The translations under genes and the position numbers were made by a program. From Amycolatopsis pretoriensis (lineage in GTDB: Bacteria; Actinomycetota; Actinomycetes; Mycobacteriales; Pseudonocardiaceae), in contig NZ_FNUJ01000001.1 of the NCBI RefSeq assembly GCF_900107925.1, positions 558,001-622,000 of the forward strand: DNA of 64,000 bases, in the 5' to 3' direction. The stretch's first letter is position 1; each line of letters begins with the position of its first letter. Positions 48,948 through 57,463 of this stretch are shown one piece after another. Below the pieces are notes generated by a model that searched no databases, was not told the origin of the DNA, and saw nothing but the letters and a program-made list of their open reading frames with translations.

Positions 48948-51068
48948 TCAGGCCACGTAGACGTGGTAGGCGGCGGTGATCGTCTCGGCCACGGTCGCCC
49001 CGGCCGCGTCGGACGCCGTCACGCGCAGCGAGACGTCCGTGCCGCGGAAGGTCTCCGTGACCGCGGAGAAGTCCGCGTGGAAGACCCCGTCGCCGCGGGC
49101 GGTGACCGCCGCGTCGTGCCAGGTCGTGCCGTCGTCCGAATACTGCACGGTCGCCGCCGTGACCGGCGAAGCCGTGCTCAGCTGTAGGTGCCCGACCGTC
49201 AGGTCGAGGCTCTGCGGCCCGGACACCGTGGAGCCGTCCGGACGCAGGCCGCCGACGGCGTACCCGAGGGTCAGCATCGGCTCGACCGCGCACGAGCGGT
49301 CGACTCCGCCCCGCAGGCGCAGGCAGACCAGCGCCGGCGGCAGCTCCGCGCCCTCGACGTGCTGGGACTTCCACGTCCATTCGGTGTGGGTCGCGGTGCT
49401 CTGGCGGTACATCGGGCCGGTGCGCCCGGCGTCGACCGTCAGCCCCAGCGTCGACGGCCCGGCCGCCACCGGCTGCTCCAGCGCGAGTTCGGTGACCCCG
49501 TTCTGCGGGGAGCCCTCGGCGATCGTGGCGCCGTCCTGGGTCAGCGCGTAGTGCCCGGTGATGGTGTCCCGGGCCTCGCCGTAGAAGCCCAGCCCGGTGT
49601 GTCCGGGCTGGTTGTCGCTGAACGGCGTGAGCGACAGCCGCAGCAGGTCCCCGGCCCTCGTCGCGGCCGGCGCCACCGGAACGGTGCCGTCGTCCAGCGG
49701 CAGCAGCGCGACCTCGCCCGCCGGGTGCAGCGGGAACCTGTTCCAGTCCTCGGTGACCGAGGTACCGCCCCGGTAGGCGTGGAACGGCTCGTACTGGCCC
49801 CCGGCCCAGCCCGGGAACGGACCGGGCAGCACGTACTTCGAGAACCCGCCGAACCAGCGCAGGTCCGGCGCCGCCGACACGTACTCGACCTGCCGGCGCG
49901 GCAGCTGGATCGGGTGCGACACCCGGCCGCCGGAGTCCTCGAACGAGAACATCCCGCTGCGCTGGCGCAACCCCAGCGACGAGTACTCGCTGAAGTAGGT
50001 GGAGTCGACCGCGGTGACGTCCTTCGCCGTGATGACGTACCGCTGCTGCGGAATCGTGCCGGTGCTCGCCTTCTGCAGCACGTATTCGTACGGCGTGCCC
50101 GGCCCCGGTGGGGACACCAGCCTGCTGTACGGGTACGTCTGCAGCGCGCCCGTCTTGACCGGGACGGCCGTCGGCGACACCGCGACCGGCACGCCGGGCC
50201 CGGCGTCGAAGTCGACGACCAGCGCCGGGCCCGTCTTGGCCGCGCGGCGGAACAGGAACCCGGTGTCGTCGAGCAACGCCGGCCGCGGCGTCACCCAGGT
50301 CAGCTTGCTCGACGCGCGGGACGCGTCGACGCGGACGGTCTTGTCCGCCTTGACCGCGAACTCGGGCTGCGCGCTGAAGCGCACCTCCGTCGGGTTGCCG
50401 TCGGCGTCGGCCGTCCAGAACAGGCCGAGCGCGCTGTAGTTCCCTTCTGGGGCGCTGAACTTCGCCGTGCCGCCCGAGAAGTAGTTGACGCTCTCGTTCG
50501 GGTCGAGGAGGTTCCCGTCGTCGGTGTTGTAGAGGAACGCGACACCGGTGTCGGCCGGCTTGCCCGCGATGTCGTCGGCGTCGAGCGACACCGTGCGCAT
50601 CACCGAACGCGGCTGGACGGCCGGGCGCGCGCCCGGCAGCGCGAAGCGGGCGCCGCCGGCGAAGAGCCCTTGCCCGCCGAAGTGCCCGCGCGCGTTGTCC
50701 TCTTTGAACTGCTTCGCCAGCGCGGGCCCGAACGTCGCCGGGTCGGCGGGCAGCGGCGCGCCGGCCAGCAGCGCGCCGACGTCGAACAGGCTCAGGTCCA
50801 GCCCGCGCCCGAGGTAGGGCAGGGCGGTGCCGGGGACCTCGTAGTCGCGGTCGCCGAGCCGCAGGTGCACCAGCGTCCGCGCCATGCCCTTCTCCGCGGC
50901 GGGCCGGATGTCGAACAGGGACCGGCCGTCGGCGGTGGTCCGGACGCTGACGGTTTCGCCGGTGATCAAGGTGGCGGACGTCGTGGGCACCGCGGCGCCG
51001 GCCGGCGGGGGAGCGATGCCCCCGAGCCCGGCGAGCACGACCCCCAGGACGGACAAAGTTCTTCGCAC
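48948..51068 (-). CDS. Large secreted beta-rich protein paired with the sedolisin
   Basis: A 706-residue protein from GTG 51068 (GGAGG five bases upstream), with a signal peptide cleaved near residue 26. The first mature residues (TSATLITGETVSVRTTADGRSLFDIRPA) resemble the start of the N-terminal region of large actinobacterial subtilisins (LVTGDxVxV). The rest is beta-sandwich-like: a tail near 585-706 has VTAATVQYSDDGTTWHDAAV and VSLRVTASDAAGATV as in those enzymes. No peptidase domain or catalytic triad is present between them. It may be a peptidase remnant that became an accessory protein for the sedolisin. Confidence 0.75.
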   Translation of the reverse strand: MRRTLSVLGVVLAGLGGIAPPPAGAAVPTTSATLITGETVSVRTTADGRSLFDIRPAAEKGMARTLVHLRLGDRDYEVPGTALPYLGRGLDLSLFDVGALLAGAPLPADPATFGPALAKQFKEDNARGHFGGQGLFAGGARFALPGARPAVQPRSVMRTVSLDADDIAGKPADTGVAFLYNTDDGNLLDPNESVNYFSGGTAKFSAPEGNYSALGLFWTADADGNPTEVRFSAQPEFAVKADKTVRVDASRASSKLTWVTPRPALLDDTGFLFRRAAKTGPALVVDFDAGPGVPVAVSPTAVPVKTGALQTYPYSRLVSPPGPGTPYEYVLQKASTGTIPQQRYVITAKDVTAVDSTYFSEYSSLGLRQRSGMFSFEDSGGRVSHPIQLPRRQVEYVSAAPDLRWFGGFSKYVLPGPFPGWAGGQYEPFHAYRGGTSVTEDWNRFPLHPAGEVALLPLDDGTVPVAPAATRAGDLLRLSLTPFSDNQPGHTGLGFYGEARDTITGHYALTQDGATIAEGSPQNGVTELALEQPVAAGPSTLGLTVDAGRTGPMYRQSTATHTEWTWKSQHVEGAELPPALVCLRLRGGVDRSCAVEPMLTLGYAVGGLRPDGSTVSGPQSLDLTVGHLQLSTASPVTAATVQYSDDGTTWHDAAVTARGDGVFHADFSAVTETFRGTDVSLRVTASDAAGATVAETITAAYHVYVA

Positions 51069-51166
51069 TGGCACCTCCGTGTGGTGGTTGATCACCACTA
51101 CCGACGAGCCAGACGCCGAACCCGTTGAGCCCGGTTCTCGATCTTCGCGAAGTTACCTCGATCGGC

Positions 51167-51907
51167 TCAACGACGCACAGTCTCCGAGTGCGCGGCGGGA
51201 ACCGGCCGGGCGACGCCGAAACCGCCGTACGGACCGGCTTTCGCGCGCTTGCGGACCTCGTCGAAGTGCCGGTGCACGGCTTCGGCCGCGGCGTCGGCGT
51301 CACGCAGCAGGAGCGCGTCGACGATGGCCTGGTGCCGCTTCGCCGTGGCCGTCGGGGACGACGCGGGCCCGCCCAGCTCGCTTTCGGCGATCCGGTAGAC
51401 GTCCCAGAACAACCCGGTCAGCTCGCGGGCGAGGTCGAACCCGGCCTCGGCGCAGATGAGGTCGTGGAACTCGCGGTCGGCCTCCGCGGCGTCGGGGCCT
51501 TTGCGCTTCATCCGCGTGACGCAGGCCTGCAGCTCCTCGACGAGGCCGGGCCGGTGGTCGGTGGCGACGCGGCGGGTCAGCTCGGTCTCGAGCATCTCCC
51601 GCACCTCCAGGAGGTCGCGCAGCCGCCCGACGTCGGTGGCGCCGCGGGCGCGGGTGCGGAACAGCAGCCACGTCTGCAGCGACTCCGAGCCGGCGGAGCC
51701 GACGAACGTGCCGTAGCCGTGGCGGATCTCGACGATGCCGAGGGCCTGCAGGGCCTTGATCGCCTCGCGGATCGAGTTGCGGCTGACGCCGATGTCCTCC
51801 ATCAGGCTGAGCTCGGTGGGCATGGGTGCCCCGGGCGGGAGCTCCCGCTCGACGATCAGGTCGATGATGCGCTTGGTGATCTCTTCGCTGCGCTGCGGAC
51901 GGGCCAC
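51167..51907 (-). CDS. nanR: FadR-type GntR regulator, probable NanR
   Basis: A 246-residue regulator from GTG 51907 (GGAGGACA upstream). The winged helix (ITKRIIDLIVERELPPGAPMPTELSLMEDIGVSRNSIREAIKALQALGIVEIRHGYGTFV) is followed by an FCD ligand domain with metal-binding type Asp/His positions (EFHDLI, HRPGL, RHQAIV). It is divergent from the sialic acid operon. Matching operators AGGACAT-N3-ACGTC flank that operon's promoter, one within 45 bp of its own start, so it probably represses both and is released by a sialic acid derivative. The name NanR is inferred from context. Confidence 0.85.
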   Translation of the reverse strand: MARPQRSEEITKRIIDLIVERELPPGAPMPTELSLMEDIGVSRNSIREAIKALQALGIVEIRHGYGTFVGSAGSESLQTWLLFRTRARGATDVGRLRDLLEVREMLETELTRRVATDHRPGLVEELQACVTRMKRKGPDAAEADREFHDLICAEAGFDLARELTGLFWDVYRIAESELGGPASSPTATAKRHQAIVDALLLRDADAAAEAVHRHFDEVRKRAKAGPYGGFGVARPVPAAHSETVRR

Positions 51908-51934
51908 TGCTGTCCTCCCCGGGTGCGTCGTGAG

Positions 51935-51952
51935 AGGACATCCTACGTCATA
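51935..51952. promoter_or_regulatory. nanR: GntR operator, proximal to nanR
   Basis: AGGACATCCTACGTCATA matches the complement of the second site (52022-52005) at 14 of 18 or more positions, with shared blocks AGGACAT and ACGTC. It is 28 bp upstream of the nanR start, fit for autorepression. Confidence 0.6.
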
Positions 51953-51964
51953 CGTCCAGAAGGG

Positions 51965-51993
51965 TTGACCAGCACGCGAACCCATCCTAGGCT
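51965..51993 (+). promoter_or_regulatory. Sigma-70-type promoter of the sialic acid operon
   Basis: TTGACC (51965-51970), a 17-bp spacer, TAGGCT (51988-51993). This is one of the best consensus promoters in the window; the transcript should start near 52000, directly at the second operator. Confidence 0.75.
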
Positions 51994-52004
51994 CACGCCG
52001 GTCA

Positions 52005-52023
52005 TAGGACGTCCCATGTCCTA
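52005..52023. promoter_or_regulatory. nanR: GntR operator, start-proximal to the transporter operon
   Basis: TAGGAC (52005-52010), seven bases, GTCCTA (52018-52023): a perfect inverted repeat over the expected transcription start. Position implies repression, and its centre is about 70 bp from that of the first operator. Confidence 0.7.
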
Positions 52024-52049
52024 CCGTTCGAGGCCCGCAGGAGACAGCG

Positions 52050-53648
52050 ATGTCCCAGAGCCCGTCGCTCAGCCGCCGCCAGTTGCTGCGCTACACCACC
52101 TTCGCCGGGGCGGCTTTGGCGTTCCCGACCGTGCTCGCCGCGTGCGGCGGGCCGGCGTCCACCAACAAGACCGGCAGCTCGGCGGGCTCGCTGACCGCCG
52201 TCATCGGCTACGGCAACAACCAGACGTGGGACCCGCTGCAGACCGCGTCCGCGTTCTCGATGGCCGCGATCCTGCACTGCTACGAGTCCCTCGTGGAGGG
52301 TGACCCGATCACCCGCGCGCCCTTCCCCGGCCTGGCGAAAGCGCTGCCCGCGGACGTCAGCGGGACGAGCCTGAAGTTCGAGCTGCGCGACGGCGCCCAG
52401 TGGCACGACGGGCAGCCCGTCACCGCCGACGACGTCGTCTTCACCTACGCCCGCGCGCTCGACGAGAAGGAGAACGTGCTGATCCACAGCTTCTTCTCGC
52501 ACTGGCTGCAGGAAGTCCGCAAGACCGGCGACCGCGCGGTCGAGTTCGTCCTCAAGTTCCCTTTCCCCTACGCGCTGCAGCGGATCCAGTGCTGCAAGAT
52601 CGTCCCGAAGCACGTCTACGACGGCAAGTGGGACGACGCCAAGGGCGGCAAGGTCGTCGGTTCCGGCCCCTACAAGGTCGTCGAGCAGGCGCCGCTTTCC
52701 CACACCAGCTTCGAGAAGTTCGCCGGCTACAACGGCCCGCGCCCGGCCGCCTACGACAAGATGCTCTGGAAGTCCATCGTGGACGCCGCCCCGCGCGTCG
52801 CCGCGATCTCCGGTGCCAAGCCGGACGCGCAGATCGCCGAGAACATCCCGGCCGCCAACGCCGACCAGCTGCGCAAGGCCGGCCGCACGGTCGAGTTCGC
52901 CGACGGCGGCAACAACCTCTTCCTGCTCTTCAACACCGCGCACGCGCCGTTCGACAAGAACCTCGTGCGCCAGGCACTGCACTACGCCATCGACAAGCAG
53001 AAGATGATCGACATCGGGCTGAAGGGTGCCGGCTCGCCGGGGACGTCGTTCATCAACCCGAAGCTCCCGTCGTCGCAGCCCGCCTCCCAGGACTTCGTCT
53101 ACAACCCGGAGAAGGCCAAGCAGCTGCTGCAGCAGGCCGGCGTGAGCGGCCTCAAGGTCACGCTGTCCACGACGAACACCTCGCTGGTCGCCGACTGCGT
53201 CAAGGTGATCAAGGAGGGCTGGGACGCGATCGGCGTCCAGACCACTTTGGACTCCCAGGACACCAAGGCGCTGTTCTCGAAGCTGGACGCGGGCACGGAC
53301 TTCCAGGTCGTCGCGACGACCAACAACCCGCTGCAGTTCGGCAACGACCCCGACCTGATGATCCGGTACTACTACGACGCCAAGTCCATCCTCACCAGCA
53401 AGTACGCCCGCTTCACCGGCGCCGACGCCCAGTCGCTGCTCACCCTGCAGGACCAGGCCGCGGCCGAGACCGACGAGGCCAAGCGGACCGCGCTCAACAA
53501 GCAGCTGCTGGACCGGATCTCCGAGCAGGCCGTGATCTACCCGGTGGTGTTCACCCAGCTCGGCACGGCGTGGGACCCGAAGGCGATCACCGGCGTGCAC
53601 GCCCAGGGCTACCCGGGCATCTACCTGAACCAGGCCAAGCCGGCCTAG
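52050..53648 (+). CDS. siaE: Substrate-binding lipoprotein of peptide-type ABC transporter (probable sialic acid importer)
   Basis: A 532-residue family-5 binding protein from ATG 52050 (AGGAGACA upstream). The signal is Tat-type (SRRQLLRYTTFAGAALAF) with a lipobox ending in Cys32 (VLAAC). The SBP_bac_5 fold shows GQPVTADDVVFTYARAL, VVGSGPYKVVEQ and FDKNLVRQALHYAIDKQKMID. Family members usually bind peptides or nickel, but one branch (SatA in Haemophilus, SiaE in Corynebacterium) binds sialic acid. The lyase and sialidase in the same operon favour that ligand here. Confidence 0.85.
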   Translation: MSQSPSLSRRQLLRYTTFAGAALAFPTVLAACGGPASTNKTGSSAGSLTAVIGYGNNQTWDPLQTASAFSMAAILHCYESLVEGDPITRAPFPGLAKALPADVSGTSLKFELRDGAQWHDGQPVTADDVVFTYARALDEKENVLIHSFFSHWLQEVRKTGDRAVEFVLKFPFPYALQRIQCCKIVPKHVYDGKWDDAKGGKVVGSGPYKVVEQAPLSHTSFEKFAGYNGPRPAAYDKMLWKSIVDAAPRVAAISGAKPDAQIAENIPAANADQLRKAGRTVEFADGGNNLFLLFNTAHAPFDKNLVRQALHYAIDKQKMIDIGLKGAGSPGTSFINPKLPSSQPASQDFVYNPEKAKQLLQQAGVSGLKVTLSTTNTSLVADCVKVIKEGWDAIGVQTTLDSQDTKALFSKLDAGTDFQVVATTNNPLQFGNDPDLMIRYYYDAKSILTSKYARFTGADAQSLLTLQDQAAAETDEAKRTALNKQLLDRISEQAVIYPVVFTQLGTAWDPKAITGVHAQGYPGIYLNQAKPA

Positions 53649-53661
53649 GAGGAGAACACCC

Positions 53662-54621
53662 GTGGCCGTCGTCGTGCGGATGCTGCTCAGCCGCATCCTC
53701 GCCCTGATCCCGCTGCTGCTCGGCGTGATCCTGTTCGTGTTCATCGTGATGCGGTTCGCGCCGGTCGACCCGGCGCTGGCCGCGTTCGACGGCGCGAACG
53801 CCACCGCCGAGCAGCTCCAGCAGTTCCGGCTCGAGAACGGGCTGCTGGACCCGCTGCCGCTGCAGTACGTCCACTTCGTCTGGCACCTGGTCCAAGGTGA
53901 CTTCGGCACCAGCGTCATCACCAAGCAGCCGGTCGGCGAGACCATCGCGACCGCGTTGCCGCTGACCGTCCAGCTGACCCTGCTCGGCCTGGTCATCGCA
54001 CTGGTGACGGCGCTGGTGCTCGGCGTGACGTCGGCGCTGTTCCGCGACCGCTGGCCGGACAAGCTGATCCGCGTGGTCACCCTGGCCGGGGTCGCCGCGC
54101 CGGCGTTCTGGGTGGCGCTGCTGCTGGTCCAGTGGCTGGCGGTCGGGCAGGGGCTGTTCCCGACCAGCGGGTACGTCAGCCCGGCCGACTCCTTCGGCGG
54201 CTGGCTGAACTCGCTGACGCTGCCCGCGGTCTCCCTCGCGCTGCCGGTGGCCGCCCAGCTGACCCGGGTGATCCGGACGTCGATGGTCGAAGAGCTGGAC
54301 AAGGACTACGTCCGCACCGCGCGCGGCGGCGGGCTGCCGCCGGTGGTCGTCGTCGGGCGCAACGTGCTGCGCAACGCGCTCGTCACGCCGCTGACCGTGC
54401 TCGGCCTGCGGGTCGGCTACCTGCTGGGCGGCGCGGTCGTCATCGAGACGATGTTCGCGCTGCCGGGGATGGGGCAGAACATGATCCAGGCCGTCACCGA
54501 CGGCGACACGGCCAAGGTGCAGGGCTTCGTGATCACGATCGCGATCGGGTTCGTGCTGGTCAACCTGATCGTCGACGTCCTGTACCTGATCGCGAACCCG
54601 CGCCTGCGGAGCCACGCGTGA
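53662..54621 (+). CDS. siaF: ABC permease, DppB-like
   Basis: A 319-residue permease from GTG 53662 (AGGAGAA upstream), with about six helices. The loop EELDKDYVRTARGGGLPPVVVVGRNVLRNALVTPLTVLGLRVGYLLGG is the ATPase-contact EAA motif and neighbouring segment. This is the first of two permease domains; the second is fused to an ATPase in the next gene, with a four-base GTGA overlap. It imports the ligand delivered by the binding protein. Confidence 0.88.
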   Translation: MAVVVRMLLSRILALIPLLLGVILFVFIVMRFAPVDPALAAFDGANATAEQLQQFRLENGLLDPLPLQYVHFVWHLVQGDFGTSVITKQPVGETIATALPLTVQLTLLGLVIALVTALVLGVTSALFRDRWPDKLIRVVTLAGVAAPAFWVALLLVQWLAVGQGLFPTSGYVSPADSFGGWLNSLTLPAVSLALPVAAQLTRVIRTSMVEELDKDYVRTARGGGLPPVVVVGRNVLRNALVTPLTVLGLRVGYLLGGAVVIETMFALPGMGQNMIQAVTDGDTAKVQGFVITIAIGFVLVNLIVDVLYLIANPRLRSHA

Positions 54622-56522
54622 ACCGCCTGCGCGCGGCTTGGCCCGCGCTCGCGATCCTCGGCGTGCTGCTCCTGGTCGCCGTGCTCGGCACGCTCGTCGC
54701 GACGCACAACCCGGACGCGCTGAGCACCGACACCGGCGGCCCCAGCGGGTCGCACTGGTTCGGCACGGACACGTCGGGCCGGGACATCTTCTCCCGGCTC
54801 GTCGCCGGCACGCGCTGGTCGCTCGCCATCGGCCTGGGGGCGGTGGCGCTCGCGCTCGTGTCGGGGGCGGTGATCGGGGCGTTCGCGGCGACCTCGCACC
54901 GCCGGGTGGACGCCGTGGTCATGCGCGTGCTGGACGTCATCATGGCATTCCCCGGCATCGCGCTGGCCGCGGTCCTCGTCGCGGTCTTCGGCCACGGCAT
55001 CCTCGTGCTGATCCTGGCCATCGGCTTCCTCAACACGCCCCCGGTGGCCCGGGTGATCCGGGCGAACGTCCTGGCCCAGTACGGCGAGGACTACGTCGCC
55101 GCGGAGCGGGTCATCGGAGCGAAGCGGTTCTTCGTGCTGACCCGGCACGTCGCCATCAACTGCGCCGCGCCGGTGCTCGTCTACTGCACGGTCACGGTGG
55201 CCGACGCGATCGTCTTCGAGGCGTCCCTGTCGTTCATCGGCGCCGGCATCCAGCCGCCGGACCCGTCGTGGGGCTCGGTGCTCGCCGACGGCAAGGACCT
55301 CGTGCTGACCGGCGGCTGGTGGGCGACGCTGTTCCCCGGCCTGCTGATCCTGGTCACGGTCCTGGCGCTGAACATCCTCTCCGAGCGGATCTCCGACGCC
55401 TGGGCGGCGCCGTCGGCCCGCGCGGTCAAGGCCGCCGAAGTCGCGAAGGCCGTCGAGGCTCGCGACGACGCCGACACCGCGCCCGTCCTGCCGATCGCCG
55501 GGCTGCGGGAGGCGGGGGAGCGGCTCGCCCGCACCGCCCGGTCTCTGGACCACCGGGAGCCGGTCCTCGAAGTCGACCGGCTCCGGATCGCGTTTCCCGG
55601 CCGGCACGAGGGGGTCGACGTCGTCGACGGCGTGTCGTTCAGCGTCCGCGCCGGTGAGGTCCTCGGCCTGATCGGCGAGTCCGGCTGCGGCAAGACGCTC
55701 ACCGCGCTGTCGATCCTCGGCCTGCAGCCGGCGGGCGCACAGGTGTCCGGGCAGATCCGGTTCGCCCAGCGGGACCTGCTGGCCCTGCGGCCCGGCGAAC
55801 GCCGTTGCCACCTCGGTCACGACATCGCGATGATCTACCAGGACGCGTTGAGCTCGCTCAACCCGGCGATGACGATCCGCGCCCAGCTGAAGCAGTTCAC
55901 CCGCCGCGGCGGCACCCGCACCCCGGTCGAGCTCCTGGAACTGGTCAACCTGGACCCCGAGCGGACGCTGCGGGCGTACCCGCACGAGCTGTCCGGCGGC
56001 CAGCGCCAGCGCGTGCTGATCGCGATGGCGCTCTCACGGGACCCGAAGCTGATCGTCGCCGACGAGCCGACCACCGCGCTCGACGTCACCGTGCAGGCGC
56101 AGATCATGGCGCTTCTGCTGCGGCTGCAGGAAGAACTGGGTTTCGCGCTCGTCCTCGTCTCGCACGACCTCGCGCTGGTGTCCGAGATCGCCGACCGCGT
56201 CGTCGTCATGTACGGCGGCCAGGTCGCCGAGCTCGGCACCACCGCCGAAGTCGTCGGGTCGCCCCGCCACCACTACACGCGCGGCCTGCTCAGCGCCGTG
56301 CTGTCGCTGGAGGAGAACGAGGCCCGCTTGACGCAGATCAAGGGCGTCGTCCCGGCCCCGGCCGAGTTCCCGGCCGGCTGCCGGTTCGCCGACCGCTGCC
56401 CGGCCGCCCGCGCCAAGTGCCACGAAGAAACGCCGGTCCGGTTCGGCGAGCCGGTCGACCACCTGGTCGCCTGCCACTTCCCGGCGGTCGACATCGCGCG
56501 CGAGAAGGAGGCGACGGCGTGA
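54618..56522 (+). CDS. siaG: Fused ABC permease-ATPase (DppC-DppD type)
   Basis: A 634-residue fusion from GTG 54618, overlapping the DppB-like gene by four bases. Residues 1-275 are a DppC-type permease (ending WWATLFPGLLILVTVLALNILSERI). A linker with an Ala/Glu-rich stretch follows, and residues about 315-634 are an ATPase with Walker A GESGCGKT, signature LSGGQRQ, Walker B LIVADEPTTALD, and the OppD/F-type C-terminal Cys cluster (CRFADRCPAARAKC). The same fusion of permease and ATPase occurs in the peptide-type sialic acid importers that I recall. It overlaps the next gene by four bases. Confidence 0.88.
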   Translation: MNRLRAAWPALAILGVLLLVAVLGTLVATHNPDALSTDTGGPSGSHWFGTDTSGRDIFSRLVAGTRWSLAIGLGAVALALVSGAVIGAFAATSHRRVDAVVMRVLDVIMAFPGIALAAVLVAVFGHGILVLILAIGFLNTPPVARVIRANVLAQYGEDYVAAERVIGAKRFFVLTRHVAINCAAPVLVYCTVTVADAIVFEASLSFIGAGIQPPDPSWGSVLADGKDLVLTGGWWATLFPGLLILVTVLALNILSERISDAWAAPSARAVKAAEVAKAVEARDDADTAPVLPIAGLREAGERLARTARSLDHREPVLEVDRLRIAFPGRHEGVDVVDGVSFSVRAGEVLGLIGESGCGKTLTALSILGLQPAGAQVSGQIRFAQRDLLALRPGERRCHLGHDIAMIYQDALSSLNPAMTIRAQLKQFTRRGGTRTPVELLELVNLDPERTLRAYPHELSGGQRQRVLIAMALSRDPKLIVADEPTTALDVTVQAQIMALLLRLQEELGFALVLVSHDLALVSEIADRVVVMYGGQVAELGTTAEVVGSPRHHYTRGLLSAVLSLEENEARLTQIKGVVPAPAEFPAGCRFADRCPAARAKCHEETPVRFGEPVDHLVACHFPAVDIAREKEATA

Positions 56523-57463
56523 ACCTCCTCGAGGTCGACGGCGTCCACGTCGTCCACAAGATCCGCGGCCGCGGCCTGCTCGGCCACCAGCACGTGTACG
56601 CCCTGACCGACGCCCACCTCGTGGTGAACCCGGGCGAGACGATCGGCGTCGTCGGCGAGTCCGGCTGCGGCAAGTCGACGCTGGCCAAGGTGATCGTCGG
56701 CCTGCAGCGGCCGACCGCGGGAACCGTGCGCTTCCGCGGCGAGCCCCTGGACGGGGGCTCCGGACGCGAGGTCGGCATGGTCTTCCAGGACCCGTCGACG
56801 GCGCTGAACCGGCGGCTCGCCGTCGCCAAGATCATCCGCGACCCCCTGGACGTGCACAAAGTCGGGACGCCCGCCGAGCGCGACGACCGCGTCCGGGAGC
56901 TGATGTCCCTGGTCGGGCTGCCGACGAGCGTCGCCGACGCCGTGCCGGGCCAGCTCTCGGGCGGTCAGCGCCAGCGCGTCGCCATCGCCCGGGCGCTGGC
57001 CCTGCGGCCCGCGTTGCTGGTCGCCGACGAGCCGACGTCGGCCCTCGACGTCTCGGTCCGCGCCCAGATCCTCAACCTGCTGCTCGACCTGCGCGAACAG
57101 CTCGAACTGGCGATGGTGTTCGTCTCCCACGACATCCAGACGGTGTCGAAGATGAGCGATCGGATCGTCACGATGTACCTGGGCCGGATCGTCGAGGAGG
57201 CGCCGGTCGGAGCCGAGGCCCGCCACCCCTACACGCGGGCGTTGTTCTCCGCGACGCCGAGTCTGCTGCACCCGGTCGAGCCCATCGTGCTGACCGGCCC
57301 GGTGCCCTCGGCGACCAACCCGCCGAGCGGCTGCCCGTTCCGCACCCGCTGCCCCAAGGCCACCGCCGAGTGCGCGGCCGAGCTGCCACCCCTCGCCGCG
57401 GCCGAGGGCGGGCACACCTACCGCTGCATCCACCCCGAGATCCCTACCGAAGTGAGCGCCTGA
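56519..57463 (+). CDS. siaI: ABC ATPase, OppF/DppF-like
   Basis: A 314-residue ATPase from GTG 56519, overlapping the fusion gene by four bases. It has GESGCGKST (Walker A), LSGGQRQR, LLVADEPTSALD and the C-terminal Cys motif CPFRTRCPKATAEC that marks peptide-type transporters. It completes the importer: binding protein, permease, permease-ATPase and ATPase. The stop overlaps the lyase start (TGATG). Confidence 0.9.
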   Translation: MNLLEVDGVHVVHKIRGRGLLGHQHVYALTDAHLVVNPGETIGVVGESGCGKSTLAKVIVGLQRPTAGTVRFRGEPLDGGSGREVGMVFQDPSTALNRRLAVAKIIRDPLDVHKVGTPAERDDRVRELMSLVGLPTSVADAVPGQLSGGQRQRVAIARALALRPALLVADEPTSALDVSVRAQILNLLLDLREQLELAMVFVSHDIQTVSKMSDRIVTMYLGRIVEEAPVGAEARHPYTRALFSATPSLLHPVEPIVLTGPVPSATNPPSGCPFRTRCPKATAECAAELPPLAAAEGGHTYRCIHPEIPTEVSA

